64,000 bases of DNA from Rhodoferax sp. (GCF_018780565.1 NZ_JADMJN010000005.1:124001-188000); one strand, 5' to 3'. Counted from the stretch's first letter, positions 20,801 through 29,186 are shown. A program made the numbers and translations. Notes: a model not told the origin generated them from the letters alone.

Positions 20801-21172
20801 ATCGCGGCAGCAGCGCGGGAGTTTGAGTTGACGCCTGAACAAGGCCAACAAGCCGCAGCCATGGCGCAATGCATCCTGCAGGGAGACGGCGCCTGGGCTT
20901 GGGACCCGGCGGTGGTCGGTTGGCAGGGCAATGAAGTTGATCTGATGGTCCAGGGCGAAACGCTGCGCCTGGACCGCCTGGTGCAACGCAAGGATGCGGC
21001 TCATGCGGGCCAATGGTGGGTGCTCGATTACAAGTCGGCGCATGCGCCTCAGGAACAGCCCGCCTTGATTGCGCAACTGAGCAGCTACCGCGCTGCGGTG
21101 CAGACCATTTACCCTGGTGCCGTAGTCAAAGCGGCATTTCTGACCGGGCGGGGAACTGTGGTGGCGTTGTAG
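17825..21172 (+). CDS. addA: AddA-like UvrD/RecB helicase-nuclease
   Basis: Superfamily 1A helicase with C-terminal nuclease, partner of the AddB-like protein in break repair. From GTG 17825 (overlapping the upstream stop) it is 1115 residues. Walker A ACAGAGKT (43-50), Walker B LLIDEFQDT (about 421-429), motif III GDPKQSIYRFR, motif V TIHGAKGLEAH and motif VI YVALTRARS are present. The nuclease domain ends with LDYKSA (Asp1068) and QLSSYRAAV. Three copies of the dispersed element lie in its coding sequence, at 18205, 19912 and 20654, where the local base composition turns AT-rich. Confidence 0.9.
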   Translation: MISDSPGLSSALAPAYEHNGKLVSAEAFYKIACDPRRSVAVEACAGAGKTWMLVSRILRALLDGVDAKDGALQVQPHEILAITFTKRAASEMRERLYKWLADFASADHATLVKELQDRGVSMENGSQPLSLLPEQLSKLYQSILACGRQVQVRTFHSWFASLLRSAPLAVLQQMELPANYELLEDDAPAKALVWRRFYEALVTEGEPYAGWRADFEAVVLAHGRAQTEKALQTALDKRTEFALADAHGVVEQSVQHFCDQYPDFAWLESPDDYLSAQPLRWQTLLDAAKALGGASAKTFAAKGVELETALTSGDIDAAFAALLTNTGSPRKFGEKIAGIERVREAQDLVLRVVAARLQHAAWTYQQRMARLTRVLLQEFAALKRECRWVDMNDVERAALVMLSDPVLAGWVQERLDARIKHLLIDEFQDTNPLQWQALRSWLSGYAGAGGRAPSVFIVGDPKQSIYRFRRAEPQVFKAAKAFVRDGLGGDLLSCDHTRRNATGVIATVNETMAQAVQDDGYEGFRAHTTSAVEAGRVCKLPPIARSARPETDTADENWRDSLTTPREVPEETLRTLEARQAAHWIARQLTQSHLHGQGAGLQAADVMVLSRKRAGLMPLKDELRKLHIAAQIGEKTDLIDCCEVQDVVALLDVLVSPQHDLSLARVLKSPVFGMTDEALVQLALQQRESKVPWFHLLQKTELMTQDQRGVSACLIRWKGWLDQLPPHDALQAIYFDGDLLARFAAVAPANQRDAVLANLTALLGVSLQLGGGRFATPYAFVRALKAGGVLAPAAVNPLAVRLLTIHGAKGLEAHTVLLLDTDTPERNADTMGVLVDWPGEDAWPQKFVFLASESTPPACAVPTLEAERLERQREELNALYVALTRARSTLAISSIEPYRTAERSWWQRLASKATDVAPAVQADEYLPALATESSAFYIKELPQALIKYFDDAIKNEAFEKPAELQVDEDSPTARIGKAMHRLLEWGETSATNIAAAAREFELTPEQGQQAAAMAQCILQGDGAWAWDPAVVGWQGNEVDLMVQGETLRLDRLVQRKDAAHAGQWWVLDYKSAHAPQEQPALIAQLSSYRAAVQTIYPGAVVKAAFLTGRGTVVAL
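18205..18245 (+). repeat. Dispersed 41-bp element, copy 4
   Basis: GCCCTT, 18 bases, GCTAT, spacer CAAAGTT, ATACC (one or two mismatches to ATAGC). Inside addA, encoding part of the stretch SLLPEQLSKLYQS. Confidence 0.6.
19912..19952 (-). repeat. Dispersed element, copy 5 (reverse, degenerate)
   Basis: GCTAC-AAAAAAC-AGAGC (four of five bases in each arm) with GGGG at the mirrored GCCC position. Inside addA. The weakest of the listed copies. Confidence 0.35.
20654..20694 (+). repeat. Dispersed 41-bp element, copy 6
   Basis: GCCCTT, 18 bases, GCTAT, spacer CAAAAAT, GAAGC. Inside addA between the helicase and nuclease domains, in a visibly AT-rich patch (about 20630-20700) of an otherwise GC-rich gene. 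Confidence 0.55.
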
Positions 21173-21190
21173 GCGTGACGGCGGCGTGCC

Positions 21191-22258
21191 CTATCCCGCA
21201 ATGCGCGCGCAGACGGCTGCGGTGACCTGTGCAGTGGTGGCCTTGCCACCCAAATCACCTGTGTGCAGGGACGTGTCTGCGGTAACCCGTTCGATGGCGC
21301 TCATCAACTTCCTGGCAGCCCCCAACTCGCCCAGATGCTCGAGCAGCATCACGCAACTCCAAAAAGTACCTACCGGATTGGCCAAGCCCTTGCCCATGAT
21401 GTCGAACGCCGAACCATGGATGGGCTCGAACATGGAGGGATAACGGCGTTCTGGATCGATGTTGCCCGTAGGGGCGATACCCAGACTGCCGGCCAGCGCA
21501 GCTGCCAAATCGCTCAGAATGTCAGCGTGGAGGTTGGTGGCAACAATGGTATCCAGTGTGGCAGGACGGTTCACCATGCGGGCTGTGGCGGCGTCCACGA
21601 TTTCCTTGTCCCACTTCACATCGGGGAAGTCTTTGGAGACTTGCAGGGCGATTTCATCCCACATCACCATGGCATGGCGTTGGGCGTTGCTCTTGGTGAC
21701 CACGGTCAGTTGCTTGCGAGGGCGGGATTGCGCGAGTTTGAAAGCGAAACGGATCACGCGCTCGACGCCAACACGGGTCATCATGGTGACGTCGCAAGCG
21801 GCTTCAATGGGGTGACCCTGGTGAACACGGCCACCCACACCGGAATATTCACCTTCGGAATTTTCGCGAACGATCACCCAGTTCAGGTCTTCTGGCTTGC
21901 AACGCTTCAGCGGAGCATCGATGCCGGGCAAGATGCGGGTGGGACGCACGTTGGCGTATTGATCAAAGCCCTGGCATATCTTCAGACGCAAGCCCCACAG
22001 GGTAATGTGGTCAGGTATAGCCGGGTCGCCTGCAGAACCAAACAGGATGGCATCTTTGCTGCGCAATGCGTCCAAGCCGTTGGTGGGCATCATTTCGCCA
22101 TGGGCGCGATACCAGTCACCGCCCCAGCCAAAGTTTTCGAAGTCGAATTTGAAAGTGCTGTCGGCAGTGGCCAGCGCTTCCAGAACAGTTTGTCCTGCGG
22201 GCACGACTTCTTTCCCGATACCGTCGCCGGGGATGCAGGCAATCTTGTAGGTCTTCAT
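21191..22258 (-). CDS. D-malate/tartrate-type decarboxylating dehydrogenase
   Basis: NAD-dependent oxidative decarboxylase of the isopropylmalate/isocitrate dehydrogenase fold, 355 residues. IPGDGIGKEV (about 9-18), the substrate loop RPTRILPG, the Tyr region GEYSGVGGR and the metal-binding LHADILSDLAAAL are seen. GWGGDWYRAHGEMMP and the length match DmlA/TtuC-type enzymes rather than LeuB, so the substrate is probably D-malate, tartrate or a related 2-hydroxyacid. Divergent from a LysR gene, as in dmlA/dmlR. GAGACC lies before the ATG. Confidence 0.85.
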   Translation of the reverse strand: MKTYKIACIPGDGIGKEVVPAGQTVLEALATADSTFKFDFENFGWGGDWYRAHGEMMPTNGLDALRSKDAILFGSAGDPAIPDHITLWGLRLKICQGFDQYANVRPTRILPGIDAPLKRCKPEDLNWVIVRENSEGEYSGVGGRVHQGHPIEAACDVTMMTRVGVERVIRFAFKLAQSRPRKQLTVVTKSNAQRHAMVMWDEIALQVSKDFPDVKWDKEIVDAATARMVNRPATLDTIVATNLHADILSDLAAALAGSLGIAPTGNIDPERRYPSMFEPIHGSAFDIMGKGLANPVGTFWSCVMLLEHLGELGAARKLMSAIERVTADTSLHTGDLGGKATTAQVTAAVCARIAG

Positions 22259-22334
22259 AAGGTCTCGTATGTGGGTTGTGGTGGAAACGAAATGTACCTA
22301 TTGCCTGGTTTTATGGATCGCATTAAAGTGACAT

Positions 22335-22359
22335 CATTGTTTACTTTGAATCAACAATG
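22335..22359. promoter_or_regulatory. LysR-type T-N11-A operator between dehydrogenase and LysR genes
   Basis: CATTGTT and AACAATG flank an 11-base spacer (perfect 7-bp arms), the classical T-N11-A geometry. The right arm contains the ATG of the LysR gene, so bound regulator would cover its own start. A matching site lies before the Bug gene. Confidence 0.75.
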
Positions 22360-23274
22360 TCCTCACCTTCAACCGCGCCGTCCGAGATGGCTTTCTTCAG
22401 TCTTTTGGCAAGGCTGGGCAGCTTCTCCGCCGCAGCGCGCGAACTCAACATCACGACGCCTGCCGTAAGCAAACGCTTGAGCCAAATGGAATCCAGGCTG
22501 GGAGTCCAACTACTGAACCGCACCACCCGCCGGATCAGCCTTACCGCGGAGGGTGAGGTGTATCTTGAACACGCGCGGCGCATCCTGACCGACATCGACG
22601 ACATGGAGCGGCTCATCAGCAGCTCGATTGCCGCACCCAAGGGCCTGCTGCGTGTCAACGCCACTCTCGGGTTTGGGCGAACCCACATTGCCCCGTTGAT
22701 ATCCAGCTTCGCCAAGAAGTTTCCGGAGGTCCAGGTGCAGCTTCAACTAACGGTCAATCCCCCCGCATTGACCGAGGATGCCTTTGATGTCTGTATCCGC
22801 TTTGGGGAGCCGCCGGATGCACGCGTGATTGCCCGCCGCATCGCCGCAAACCGGCGCTTGATTTGTGCATCAGCGGCCTACCTGAAAAAATATGGGACAC
22901 CCAGAACCCCCAATGACCTTGCGCAACACAACTGCATCGGCATTCGCCAGGGGGACGAGGCTTACGGTATCTGGCACCTTACGGCCGGCCAGAAGACCGA
23001 AACCGTCAAAGTTCGCGGCACCTTGAGCACCAACGACGGCGAGATTGCAGTGAATTGGGCGCTGGCCGGACATGGTTTGCTGATGCGTGCCGAATGGGAC
23101 ATTGCCAAATACCTCCATAGCGGACGTTTGACAACGGTGCTGGATAACTGGCAAACACCGCCGGCAGACATCTATGCCGTTTACCCCCAAAGACTGCAAA
23201 CAGCGGCACGTGTGAAAGCGTTTGTTGACCATGTCATCGAGGCGTTTTCAGCCTCCACATCGTCAAAAGAATAA
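22357..23274 (+). CDS. LysR-family transcriptional regulator (DmlR/TtuA-like)
   Basis: 305-residue regulator: N-terminal winged HTH (about 10-68; FFSLLARLGSFSAAARELNITTPAVSKRLSQME) and a C-terminal periplasmic-binding-like effector domain (about 95-300). Divergent from the dehydrogenase and upstream of a Bug binding protein, both preceded by the same operator, so it probably senses their substrate and regulates both. There is no Shine-Dalgarno before ATG 22357; the ATG at 22387 is an alternative that would still keep the HTH. Confidence 0.9.
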   Translation: MSSPSTAPSEMAFFSLLARLGSFSAAARELNITTPAVSKRLSQMESRLGVQLLNRTTRRISLTAEGEVYLEHARRILTDIDDMERLISSSIAAPKGLLRVNATLGFGRTHIAPLISSFAKKFPEVQVQLQLTVNPPALTEDAFDVCIRFGEPPDARVIARRIAANRRLICASAAYLKKYGTPRTPNDLAQHNCIGIRQGDEAYGIWHLTAGQKTETVKVRGTLSTNDGEIAVNWALAGHGLLMRAEWDIAKYLHSGRLTTVLDNWQTPPADIYAVYPQRLQTAARVKAFVDHVIEAFSASTSSKE

Positions 23275-23280
23275 GCAATT

Positions 23281-23304
23281 ATTGTTAATCTGAAGTGAAT
23301 AATG
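23281..23304. promoter_or_regulatory. Second T-N11-A operator, upstream of the Bug gene
   Basis: ATTGTT-N14-AATG, the same 24-base frame as the site at 22336-22359, with about 17 of 24 identical bases and the same T-N11-A register (T23286, A23298). It lies 79 bases before the Bug start codon. Confidence 0.65.
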
Positions 23305-23382
23305 GTGTTACTTTTAGACCATCCATAAAATTTGCCGCTCTTTATAGTTCAGCTCCACAGAAACCAATAATTGGAGACAAAC

Positions 23383-24369
23383 ATGCACAAGGTGGTAAAA
23401 GGATTCGCAAAGTTCGCTCAACTTTCAGTTCTGGCGCTCGGGTTAAGCAGTGGGGCGGCGATGGCGCAATCCTGGCCGTCACGGGCCATCAGCCTTGTGG
23501 TGCCATTTCCGGCAGGCGGCACCACCGACGTCCTGGCCAGGGCTATCGGGCTTGAGTTGTCCAAGAGCTTGGGCCAGCCGGTGATCGTTGAAAGCAAGCC
23601 AGGCGCAGGGGCAACTCTGGGTGCCGACTTCGTTGCCAAGTCAAAGGCCGACGGCCACATCCTTTTGATGGGTGCCGTCCATCACACGATTGCAAGCAGC
23701 GTGTACAAAAAGCTGCCCTACGATTTTCAGAAGGACTTCGCACCGGTCTCTACCGTGGCACTGGTCCCCAATGTTTTGGTGATCAACCCCACAGTCACTC
23801 CAGTGAAATCCGCCCAGGAACTGGTAGCGTACGCCAAAGCCCATCCCGGAAAATTGGCGTTTGGCTCCAACGGCAACGGAACGGCACAACACCTGATCGG
23901 CTCACAGTTTGAGGTCATGGGGGGCGTCAACATCCTGCATGTGCCTTACAAAGGAAGCGGCCCGCTGACGACAGATTTGCTGGGTGGGCAAATTGCGATG
24001 TCCTTCGACACGATGACCCCGGTCTTGCCTCACATCAAGGCAGGAAAATTGCGCGCATTGGCGGTCACGACTGCCAGGCGATCTTCAGCCCTGCCAGATG
24101 TACCGACGCTGGATGAGTCCGGAATGAAAGGTTTCAATCTGGGGACCTGGTTCGGAATTCTGGCCCCAGCGGCTACCCCCAGGGAGATTGTGGCAAAACT
24201 CAATGCAGAAGTTGTTCGCATTGTGAACTCTCCGGATTTCAGGAAAAAAATGGAAGAAATTGGCGCGGAGCCCATTGGCAATACGTCGGAGCAGATGGCC
24301 AAACAGATCAAGGACGACACCGAAAAGTACGCGAAACTTGTCAAAGACGCCAAGGTAGCCATTGAATAG
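23383..24369 (+). CDS. Bug/TctC family tripartite tricarboxylate binding protein
   Basis: Periplasmic solute receptor of 328 residues. Signal peptide about 1-28 (ending AMAQ before SWPSR), then the Bug hallmarks VVPFPAGGTTDVLAR, ESKPGAGATLGADFVAKSKADGH and YKGSGPLTTDLLGGQ. GGAGA (23373-23377) supports the ATG at 23383. No TctA/TctB permease is adjacent. The operator it shares with the LysR gene suggests it binds the dehydrogenase substrate or a related organic acid. Confidence 0.9.
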   Translation: MHKVVKGFAKFAQLSVLALGLSSGAAMAQSWPSRAISLVVPFPAGGTTDVLARAIGLELSKSLGQPVIVESKPGAGATLGADFVAKSKADGHILLMGAVHHTIASSVYKKLPYDFQKDFAPVSTVALVPNVLVINPTVTPVKSAQELVAYAKAHPGKLAFGSNGNGTAQHLIGSQFEVMGGVNILHVPYKGSGPLTTDLLGGQIAMSFDTMTPVLPHIKAGKLRALAVTTARRSSALPDVPTLDESGMKGFNLGTWFGILAPAATPREIVAKLNAEVVRIVNSPDFRKKMEEIGAEPIGNTSEQMAKQIKDDTEKYAKLVKDAKVAIE

Positions 24370-24516
24370 CAACCCTGCTATTGCTCCCTGCCACTCCTGG
24401 TCTTCCCCGCAGCAGAGTGACCGTTCCCGTTCTGATACCTGACTTACCACCGAAGCCCCCAGGCAGTGTCGCCAACTACACTGCAGGCCATTCATATCAA
24501 AGTAAGTTGGAAATTC

Positions 24517-25767
24517 ATGAAATCAGCAATAGTGATCGGCGCCGGGCCGGCGGGTCTGATGGCGGCGCAAGTGTTGTCCAGTGCGGGCGTGGCGGTTCAT
24601 GTCTATGACGCCATGCCCTCGGTGGGGCGCAAGTTTTTGCTCGCAGGCAAGGGCGGCTTGAATCTGACGCATTCGGAGCCGGTGGACATTTTCGCGTCAC
24701 GCTACGGTGCGCGGCGCCAGCAAATTGAAACCTTGTTGCAGGGTTTCGATGCCACCCGGGTGCGCGCTTGGGCGCAAGCGCTGGGGGTGGATACTTTTGT
24801 GGGTACCTCGGGGCGAGTGTTTCCAGCTGACATGAAGGCTGCGCCTTTGTTGCGTGCCTGGCTGCACCGCTTGCGCCATCCGGTTCAGGGGCCGGGCGTG
24901 CAGTTTCATATGCGCCACCGCTGGACTGGTTGGAGTGCCGGCAGCACCGGCGGCACCCATCTCGACTTTGACACGCCACAAGGTCCCTTGCAGGCGCAAG
25001 CGGATGCCGTTGTGCTGGCCCTGGGCGGCGGCAGTTGGGCGCGACTGGGCTCCAACGGAGCTTGGGTGCCCTTGCTGCAAGCGCGTGGTGTGGCCGTGGC
25101 GCCCTTGTTGCCCGCCAACTGTGGTTTTGATGTGCGAAGCGGCTGGAGCGAGCATTTTTCCAGCCGGTTTGCCGGGCAGCCTTTCAAGTCCGTGGCGATC
25201 AGTGTTGCCACGTCACAAGGGGTGAGTTTTCAGCGGAAAGGCGAATTTGTGGCCACCGCCACCGGTCTGGAGGGCAGTTTGATCTACGCCGCCTCCAGCC
25301 TGCTGCGCGATGACATCATTCGAAATGGCCAGGTGACACTGCACCTGGATTTACTGCCCGATATGTCGGCAGAAAAGGTGCTTGCCGAGGTGCGCCACCC
25401 GCGCGGCACACGTTCCTTGTCCAGCCACCTGAAGAGCCGTCTGAACATAGAGGGTATCAAGGCGGGCATCCTGTACGAATTGCTCGGCAAAGAGCAAATG
25501 AACGATCCGGCTCAACTGGCCGTCGCCATCAAGGCGCTGCCGATCACGCTGGTAGCCGCGCGCCCGATGGATGAAGCCATCAGTACCGCCGGTGGTGTGT
25601 TGTTTGAGGCCATTGATCGGCATCTGATGCTGGAGCAATTGCCGGGTGTGTTTTGCGCCGGGGAGATGCTGGACTGGGAGGCTCCGACGGGCGGCTACCT
25701 GCTCACGGCATGCCTTGCAAGCGGAAAAACGGCAGGCGAGGGGGCTTTGAAATACCTGCAGGGATAG
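24517..25767 (+). CDS. NAD(P)/FAD-dependent oxidoreductase, HI0933/YhiN family
   Basis: 416-residue flavoprotein. The N-terminal Rossmann loop IGAGPAGLMAA (about 7-17) binds FAD, and GRKFLLAGKGGLNLTH (about 43-58) is the HI0933-family signature. The C-terminal AGEMLDWEAPTGGYLLTACLASG is the second FAD motif. It fits the sub-branch of proteins about 400 residues long (PP4765-type). Reaction unknown. An ATG at 24466 would add 17 unlikely residues. Confidence 0.82.
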   Translation: MKSAIVIGAGPAGLMAAQVLSSAGVAVHVYDAMPSVGRKFLLAGKGGLNLTHSEPVDIFASRYGARRQQIETLLQGFDATRVRAWAQALGVDTFVGTSGRVFPADMKAAPLLRAWLHRLRHPVQGPGVQFHMRHRWTGWSAGSTGGTHLDFDTPQGPLQAQADAVVLALGGGSWARLGSNGAWVPLLQARGVAVAPLLPANCGFDVRSGWSEHFSSRFAGQPFKSVAISVATSQGVSFQRKGEFVATATGLEGSLIYAASSLLRDDIIRNGQVTLHLDLLPDMSAEKVLAEVRHPRGTRSLSSHLKSRLNIEGIKAGILYELLGKEQMNDPAQLAVAIKALPITLVAARPMDEAISTAGGVLFEAIDRHLMLEQLPGVFCAGEMLDWEAPTGGYLLTACLASGKTAGEGALKYLQG

Positions 25768-25864
25768 TTCCCGTCGAATGATCGGGCTTTCAATCGCGTG
25801 AAGAATATGGCCACGGGCACTGGTTTGGAGTTAGGATTCCATTGCAACCGCAGAAGGAAGAACC

Positions 25865-26482
25865 ATGGAAACGACAAGCAGTGATGACGGCAACATGATC
25901 TTCGCCCGAGAGATTGAGACGCCCGCCGCGCTTGAGCCGGAACAGGCAAGCTGGAAGGTCATGATCATTGACGATGACGAAACCGTGCATGAAGTGACCC
26001 GGCTCACACTGGCCGGGTTTTCCTTTGAAGGTCGGCGGCTGGTCCTGGTCAGCGCTTTTTCCGCAGCCGAAGGCGCCCGTCTGCTGCTGGCGCATCCGGA
26101 CACTGCGGTGGCGCTGGTCGATGTCGTGATGGAAAACGACCACGCCGGCCTGGACCTGATTCGTGTCATCAGGGAACAGCAGAAAAACCGGATGATCCGG
26201 CTGGTGCTGCGTACTGGGCAGCCGGGCCAAGCCCCCGAGGGCTCGGTGACGCGCCTGTACGACATCAACGATTACAAGGAAAAGTCGGAGCTGTCGGCCC
26301 AGAAGCTCAACAATGTGGTGCTCACCAGCCTGCGCTCCTACCGTGACCTGATGGTGCTGGATGCGCAGCAGACGGGTTTGCAGCGGATGATTGATGCCAC
26401 TCGCGAAATTTCACACCTGTTGTACAGCCAGACCGATGTGATCGAAGACGGGCAGCCGGGAGAGGTGACTTCGGCCTCGTGA
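25865..26482 (+). CDS. Response regulator, receiver domain with shortened DUF3369-like tail
   Basis: 205 residues. Receiver domain about 30-155: acidic pocket IIDDDE (about 34-39), phosphoacceptor Asp86 in ALVDVVME, and the loop LRTGQPGQAPE. The region DINDYKEKSELSAQKL and YRDLMVLDAQQTGLQRMIDATREI resembles the start of DUF3369, which usually runs about 170 residues into an HD-GYP or kinase domain, but here the protein stops about 30 residues later. It may be a stand-alone single-domain regulator or a truncated remnant. GGAAG precedes the ATG. Confidence 0.8.
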   Translation: METTSSDDGNMIFAREIETPAALEPEQASWKVMIIDDDETVHEVTRLTLAGFSFEGRRLVLVSAFSAAEGARLLLAHPDTAVALVDVVMENDHAGLDLIRVIREQQKNRMIRLVLRTGQPGQAPEGSVTRLYDINDYKEKSELSAQKLNNVVLTSLRSYRDLMVLDAQQTGLQRMIDATREISHLLYSQTDVIEDGQPGEVTSAS

Positions 26483-26498
26483 TCCGGATTCAGGGCTG

Positions 26499-27119
26499 TC
26501 AGGGCTGCGGCGATTCTGGGGTCAGGACGATTTCTTTGGAGAACAGTTCGATGGCGGTTTTTGCCACTTGCGTGGTGTCGAAGTAGGCGTATGCGCTGAC
26601 CCCAACCGCGCCAATCAACGGAACAAATCGGGACACGCTTTTGCCAAGGATGCTCTGCGTTACCTTGACGCCCAGCGCCTGCGCCACAGACTGGATAAAG
26701 CCCAATGATGCGCGCTGAATCAAGTAACGTTCGCCCACGCGCACCACGACATCGCGAAAAAGCTGTGCCGAGACGTGCTTGAACAGGCAATAGACCATTT
26801 GCTCACGTCCCAGGGATGCGCTCTTGCCATAGACCGCTGCGATGTCCGACACCATTTGCGCCTGCAGCTTCCATACCCCCAGCAGTTCTGGCAGGATGGT
26901 CAACCAGCCCAGAAAGCCGACTGGCAAGGCCAGGGTGCCGGCCATCACTCCGGCCTGCCTGGCCGCCGCGCGGCCCAGTGCCTTGGCCCGCACGGCGGGA
27001 TGTTCCACTGCAGTTTCTGCGGAGGCTGGCACCTGCAGCACCAGCGCCAGGATGGCATCGCCGACCTTGCCGGGATGGCCTTGCTCTCCACTCACCGTGG
27101 CAATCGCTTTTTTGGACAT
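26499..27119 (-). CDS. EcsC-like protein
   Basis: 206 residues, largely helical, with hydrophobic stretches near 60-85 and 165-185. The layout (AVYGKSASLGREQMVYCLFKHVSAQ, then IPLI/VPLIGAVGVSAYAYFDTTQVAKTA) resembles the EcsC family, whose members are soluble or membrane-associated proteins of unknown function. Convergent with the response regulator and divergent from the flavin monooxygenase. Confidence 0.6.
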   Translation of the reverse strand: MSKKAIATVSGEQGHPGKVGDAILALVLQVPASAETAVEHPAVRAKALGRAAARQAGVMAGTLALPVGFLGWLTILPELLGVWKLQAQMVSDIAAVYGKSASLGREQMVYCLFKHVSAQLFRDVVVRVGERYLIQRASLGFIQSVAQALGVKVTQSILGKSVSRFVPLIGAVGVSAYAYFDTTQVAKTAIELFSKEIVLTPESPQP

Positions 27120-27182
27120 GGTGTTTCATTATGTCGCGGCAAGCGCTGCGGATCACTTTTCGGATGATGTTGATTTGATTTC

Positions 27183-27194
27183 GTTTAGTTAAAC
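27183..27194. promoter_or_regulatory. Inverted repeat upstream of the flavin monooxygenase operon
   Basis: GTTTA-GT-TAAAC, perfect 5-bp arms, in the AT-rich 126-bp region before the monooxygenase gene. A candidate operator or part of the promoter; no regulator gene is adjacent. Confidence 0.4.
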
Positions 27195-27245
27195 TGATTT
27201 CACAATGGTGAATTACAATTCCAAAAAAACCAGGAGATCAAACCG

Positions 27246-28913
27246 ATGGGTGTTTACGTCTATCCGCAATACGCTTACCGCCGACCTGATGACTTGATGG
27301 CGAATGCGCCGCAGCGCCGTCCATTGGTGATCGTGGGTGCTGGCCCGGTGGGATTGGCCGCCGCGATAGATGCCCGCCTGCACGGCATTCCCGTGCTGCT
27401 GTTTGACGAGGATGACAGCGTGTCGGTCGGCTCCCGCGCGGTTTGCTACGCCAAGCGTGCACTGGAAATACTGGATCGCCTGGGTGTGGGCGACACGGTG
27501 GTTAAAAAGGGCGTAGGCTGGAACGTGGGCCGCACCTTTGTGCGCAAGGATGAGGTCTATCAGTTCAATCTGGTACCTGATTCAGGTCACAAACGCCCTG
27601 GGATGATCAACCTCCAGCAGTATTACCTGGAGGAAGACCTGGTGACCCGCGCCCAGGCGCTGGACGTGGACCTGCGCTGGAAGCACAAGGTCATCTCGGT
27701 TCAACCTAAGCCGGACTACACCTTGCTGCGGGTCGAGACGCCGGACGGTGTGTTTGACATCGAGGCCGACTGGCTGGTGGTGGCCGATGGCGCACGCAGC
27801 CCTATTCGCCGCTCACTGGGGCTGGACATTGAAGGTCGGGTTTTCATGGACCGCTTTCTGATCGCCGATGTGGTGATGAAGGCCGACTACCCGGCCGAGC
27901 GCTGGTTCTGGTTCGACCCACCGTTCCATCCGGGCCAATCGGTGTTGCTGCACAAGCAGAGCCACAACGTGTGGCGCATTGACTTCCAGCTGGGCTGGGA
28001 CGCCGACCCGGAGGAAGAGAAAAAGCCCGAGAACGTGATTCCACGCCTCAAGGCCATGTTGGGTGATGAGCGGCCATTTGAGCTGGAGTGGATCAGCATC
28101 TATACCTTCCAGTGCCGGCGCATGAAGGAGTTCCGCCATGGGCGGCTGCTTTTCGTGGGAGACGCCGCGCACCAGGTGTCGCCGTTTGGCGCGCGGGGTG
28201 CCAACTCGGGCATTCAGGATACGGACGATCTCATCTGGAAGCTCAAGCTGGTCATGGATGGCAAGGCGCCCGAGCGCCTGCTGGACACCTACAGCCAGGA
28301 CCGTATGTTCGCGGCCGACGAAAACCTGTTGAATTCCACCCGCTCGACGGATTTCATCACACCCAAGAGCCGTGTGAGCAAGACCTTCCGCGATGCCACC
28401 CTGGCGCTGGCGGGTCACCATGCTTTTGCGCGCAAGCTGGTGAATTCAGGGCGATTGAGCGTGCCGTCCTACCTGACGGAGTCTGCGCTGAACACGCCTG
28501 ACAGCGATGTGTTTGCGGGCAATATGGTGCCAGGGGCTCCGATGGACGATGCCCCGGTGCAGGTCAAGGGTGAGGCGGGCTGGCTATTGGACCAGGTGGG
28601 CGGTAAATTCCAGTTGTTGTGTTTCGTGGCAGAGCCAGCTCTGTCGCAAGCCATGGCAACGCAATTGGCAACACTGGCGAGCGGATCCCTGCCTGTGCGG
28701 ACCTTGCTGGTTTGCGCCTCAGCCGCAGGCGGCACGCTAACCGCAGCGGCGGAGGCGGTGATCGATGACGAAGGGCTTGTTGCCCGGCGTTATGACGCCC
28801 AAGCCGGAACCTGCTACCTGATTCGTCCTGACCAGCACGTGGCAGCCCGCTGGCGCACTCTGGATGTGGCGCGTATTCAGGCCGCTGTGGCGCAAGCCAC
28901 CTGCAACGTTTAA
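27246..28913 (+). CDS. FAD-dependent aromatic monooxygenase (class A flavoprotein)
   Basis: 555-residue flavin hydroxylase of the PheA/MhpA/UbiH group. FAD Rossmann loop VIVGAGPVGLAAA (28-40), the DG motif LVVADGARSPIRRSL (about 178-192) and the GD motif LFVGDAAHQVSPFGARGANSGIQD (about 301-324). The C-terminal 130 residues form the thioredoxin-like domain found in MhpA-type enzymes. AGGAG is nine bases before the ATG. First gene of an operon with a DUF2783 protein and a VOC protein; an aromatic or quinol substrate is likely but not identifiable. Confidence 0.88.
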   Translation: MGVYVYPQYAYRRPDDLMANAPQRRPLVIVGAGPVGLAAAIDARLHGIPVLLFDEDDSVSVGSRAVCYAKRALEILDRLGVGDTVVKKGVGWNVGRTFVRKDEVYQFNLVPDSGHKRPGMINLQQYYLEEDLVTRAQALDVDLRWKHKVISVQPKPDYTLLRVETPDGVFDIEADWLVVADGARSPIRRSLGLDIEGRVFMDRFLIADVVMKADYPAERWFWFDPPFHPGQSVLLHKQSHNVWRIDFQLGWDADPEEEKKPENVIPRLKAMLGDERPFELEWISIYTFQCRRMKEFRHGRLLFVGDAAHQVSPFGARGANSGIQDTDDLIWKLKLVMDGKAPERLLDTYSQDRMFAADENLLNSTRSTDFITPKSRVSKTFRDATLALAGHHAFARKLVNSGRLSVPSYLTESALNTPDSDVFAGNMVPGAPMDDAPVQVKGEAGWLLDQVGGKFQLLCFVAEPALSQAMATQLATLASGSLPVRTLLVCASAAGGTLTAAAEAVIDDEGLVARRYDAQAGTCYLIRPDQHVAARWRTLDVARIQAAVAQATCNV

Positions 28914-28931
28914 AAACTCAGGGAGTCTTTC

Positions 28932-29156
28932 ATGCCTTTGCAACTGCAACCCCATCTGGCCGAGCCTGGCAAACGCTATTTCCGCGACTTTTCACCGGGC
29001 GATGATTTCTATGAAGCCTTGCTGCAGACGCACCGCGATCTCACTGATGAACAAAGCGAACTGGTGAATGCCAAGCTGATCTTGCTTCTGGCCAATCACA
29101 TTGGCGATATTTCCGTGTTGCGCGAAGCCATGCAATTGGCCCGCGAGGGCGTCTGA
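28932..29156 (+). CDS. DUF2783 small protein
   Basis: 74 residues, mostly helical, with the segment YEALLQTHRDLTDEQSELVNAKLILLLANHIGD characteristic of DUF2783. Such proteins are encoded next to flavin monooxygenases and may be accessory or structural. GGGAGT precedes the ATG; 18 bases after the monooxygenase. Confidence 0.8.
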   Translation: MPLQLQPHLAEPGKRYFRDFSPGDDFYEALLQTHRDLTDEQSELVNAKLILLLANHIGDISVLREAMQLAREGV

Positions 29157-29186
29157 CGCTTTTTCATATTTTTCAAGGAGACTTGT

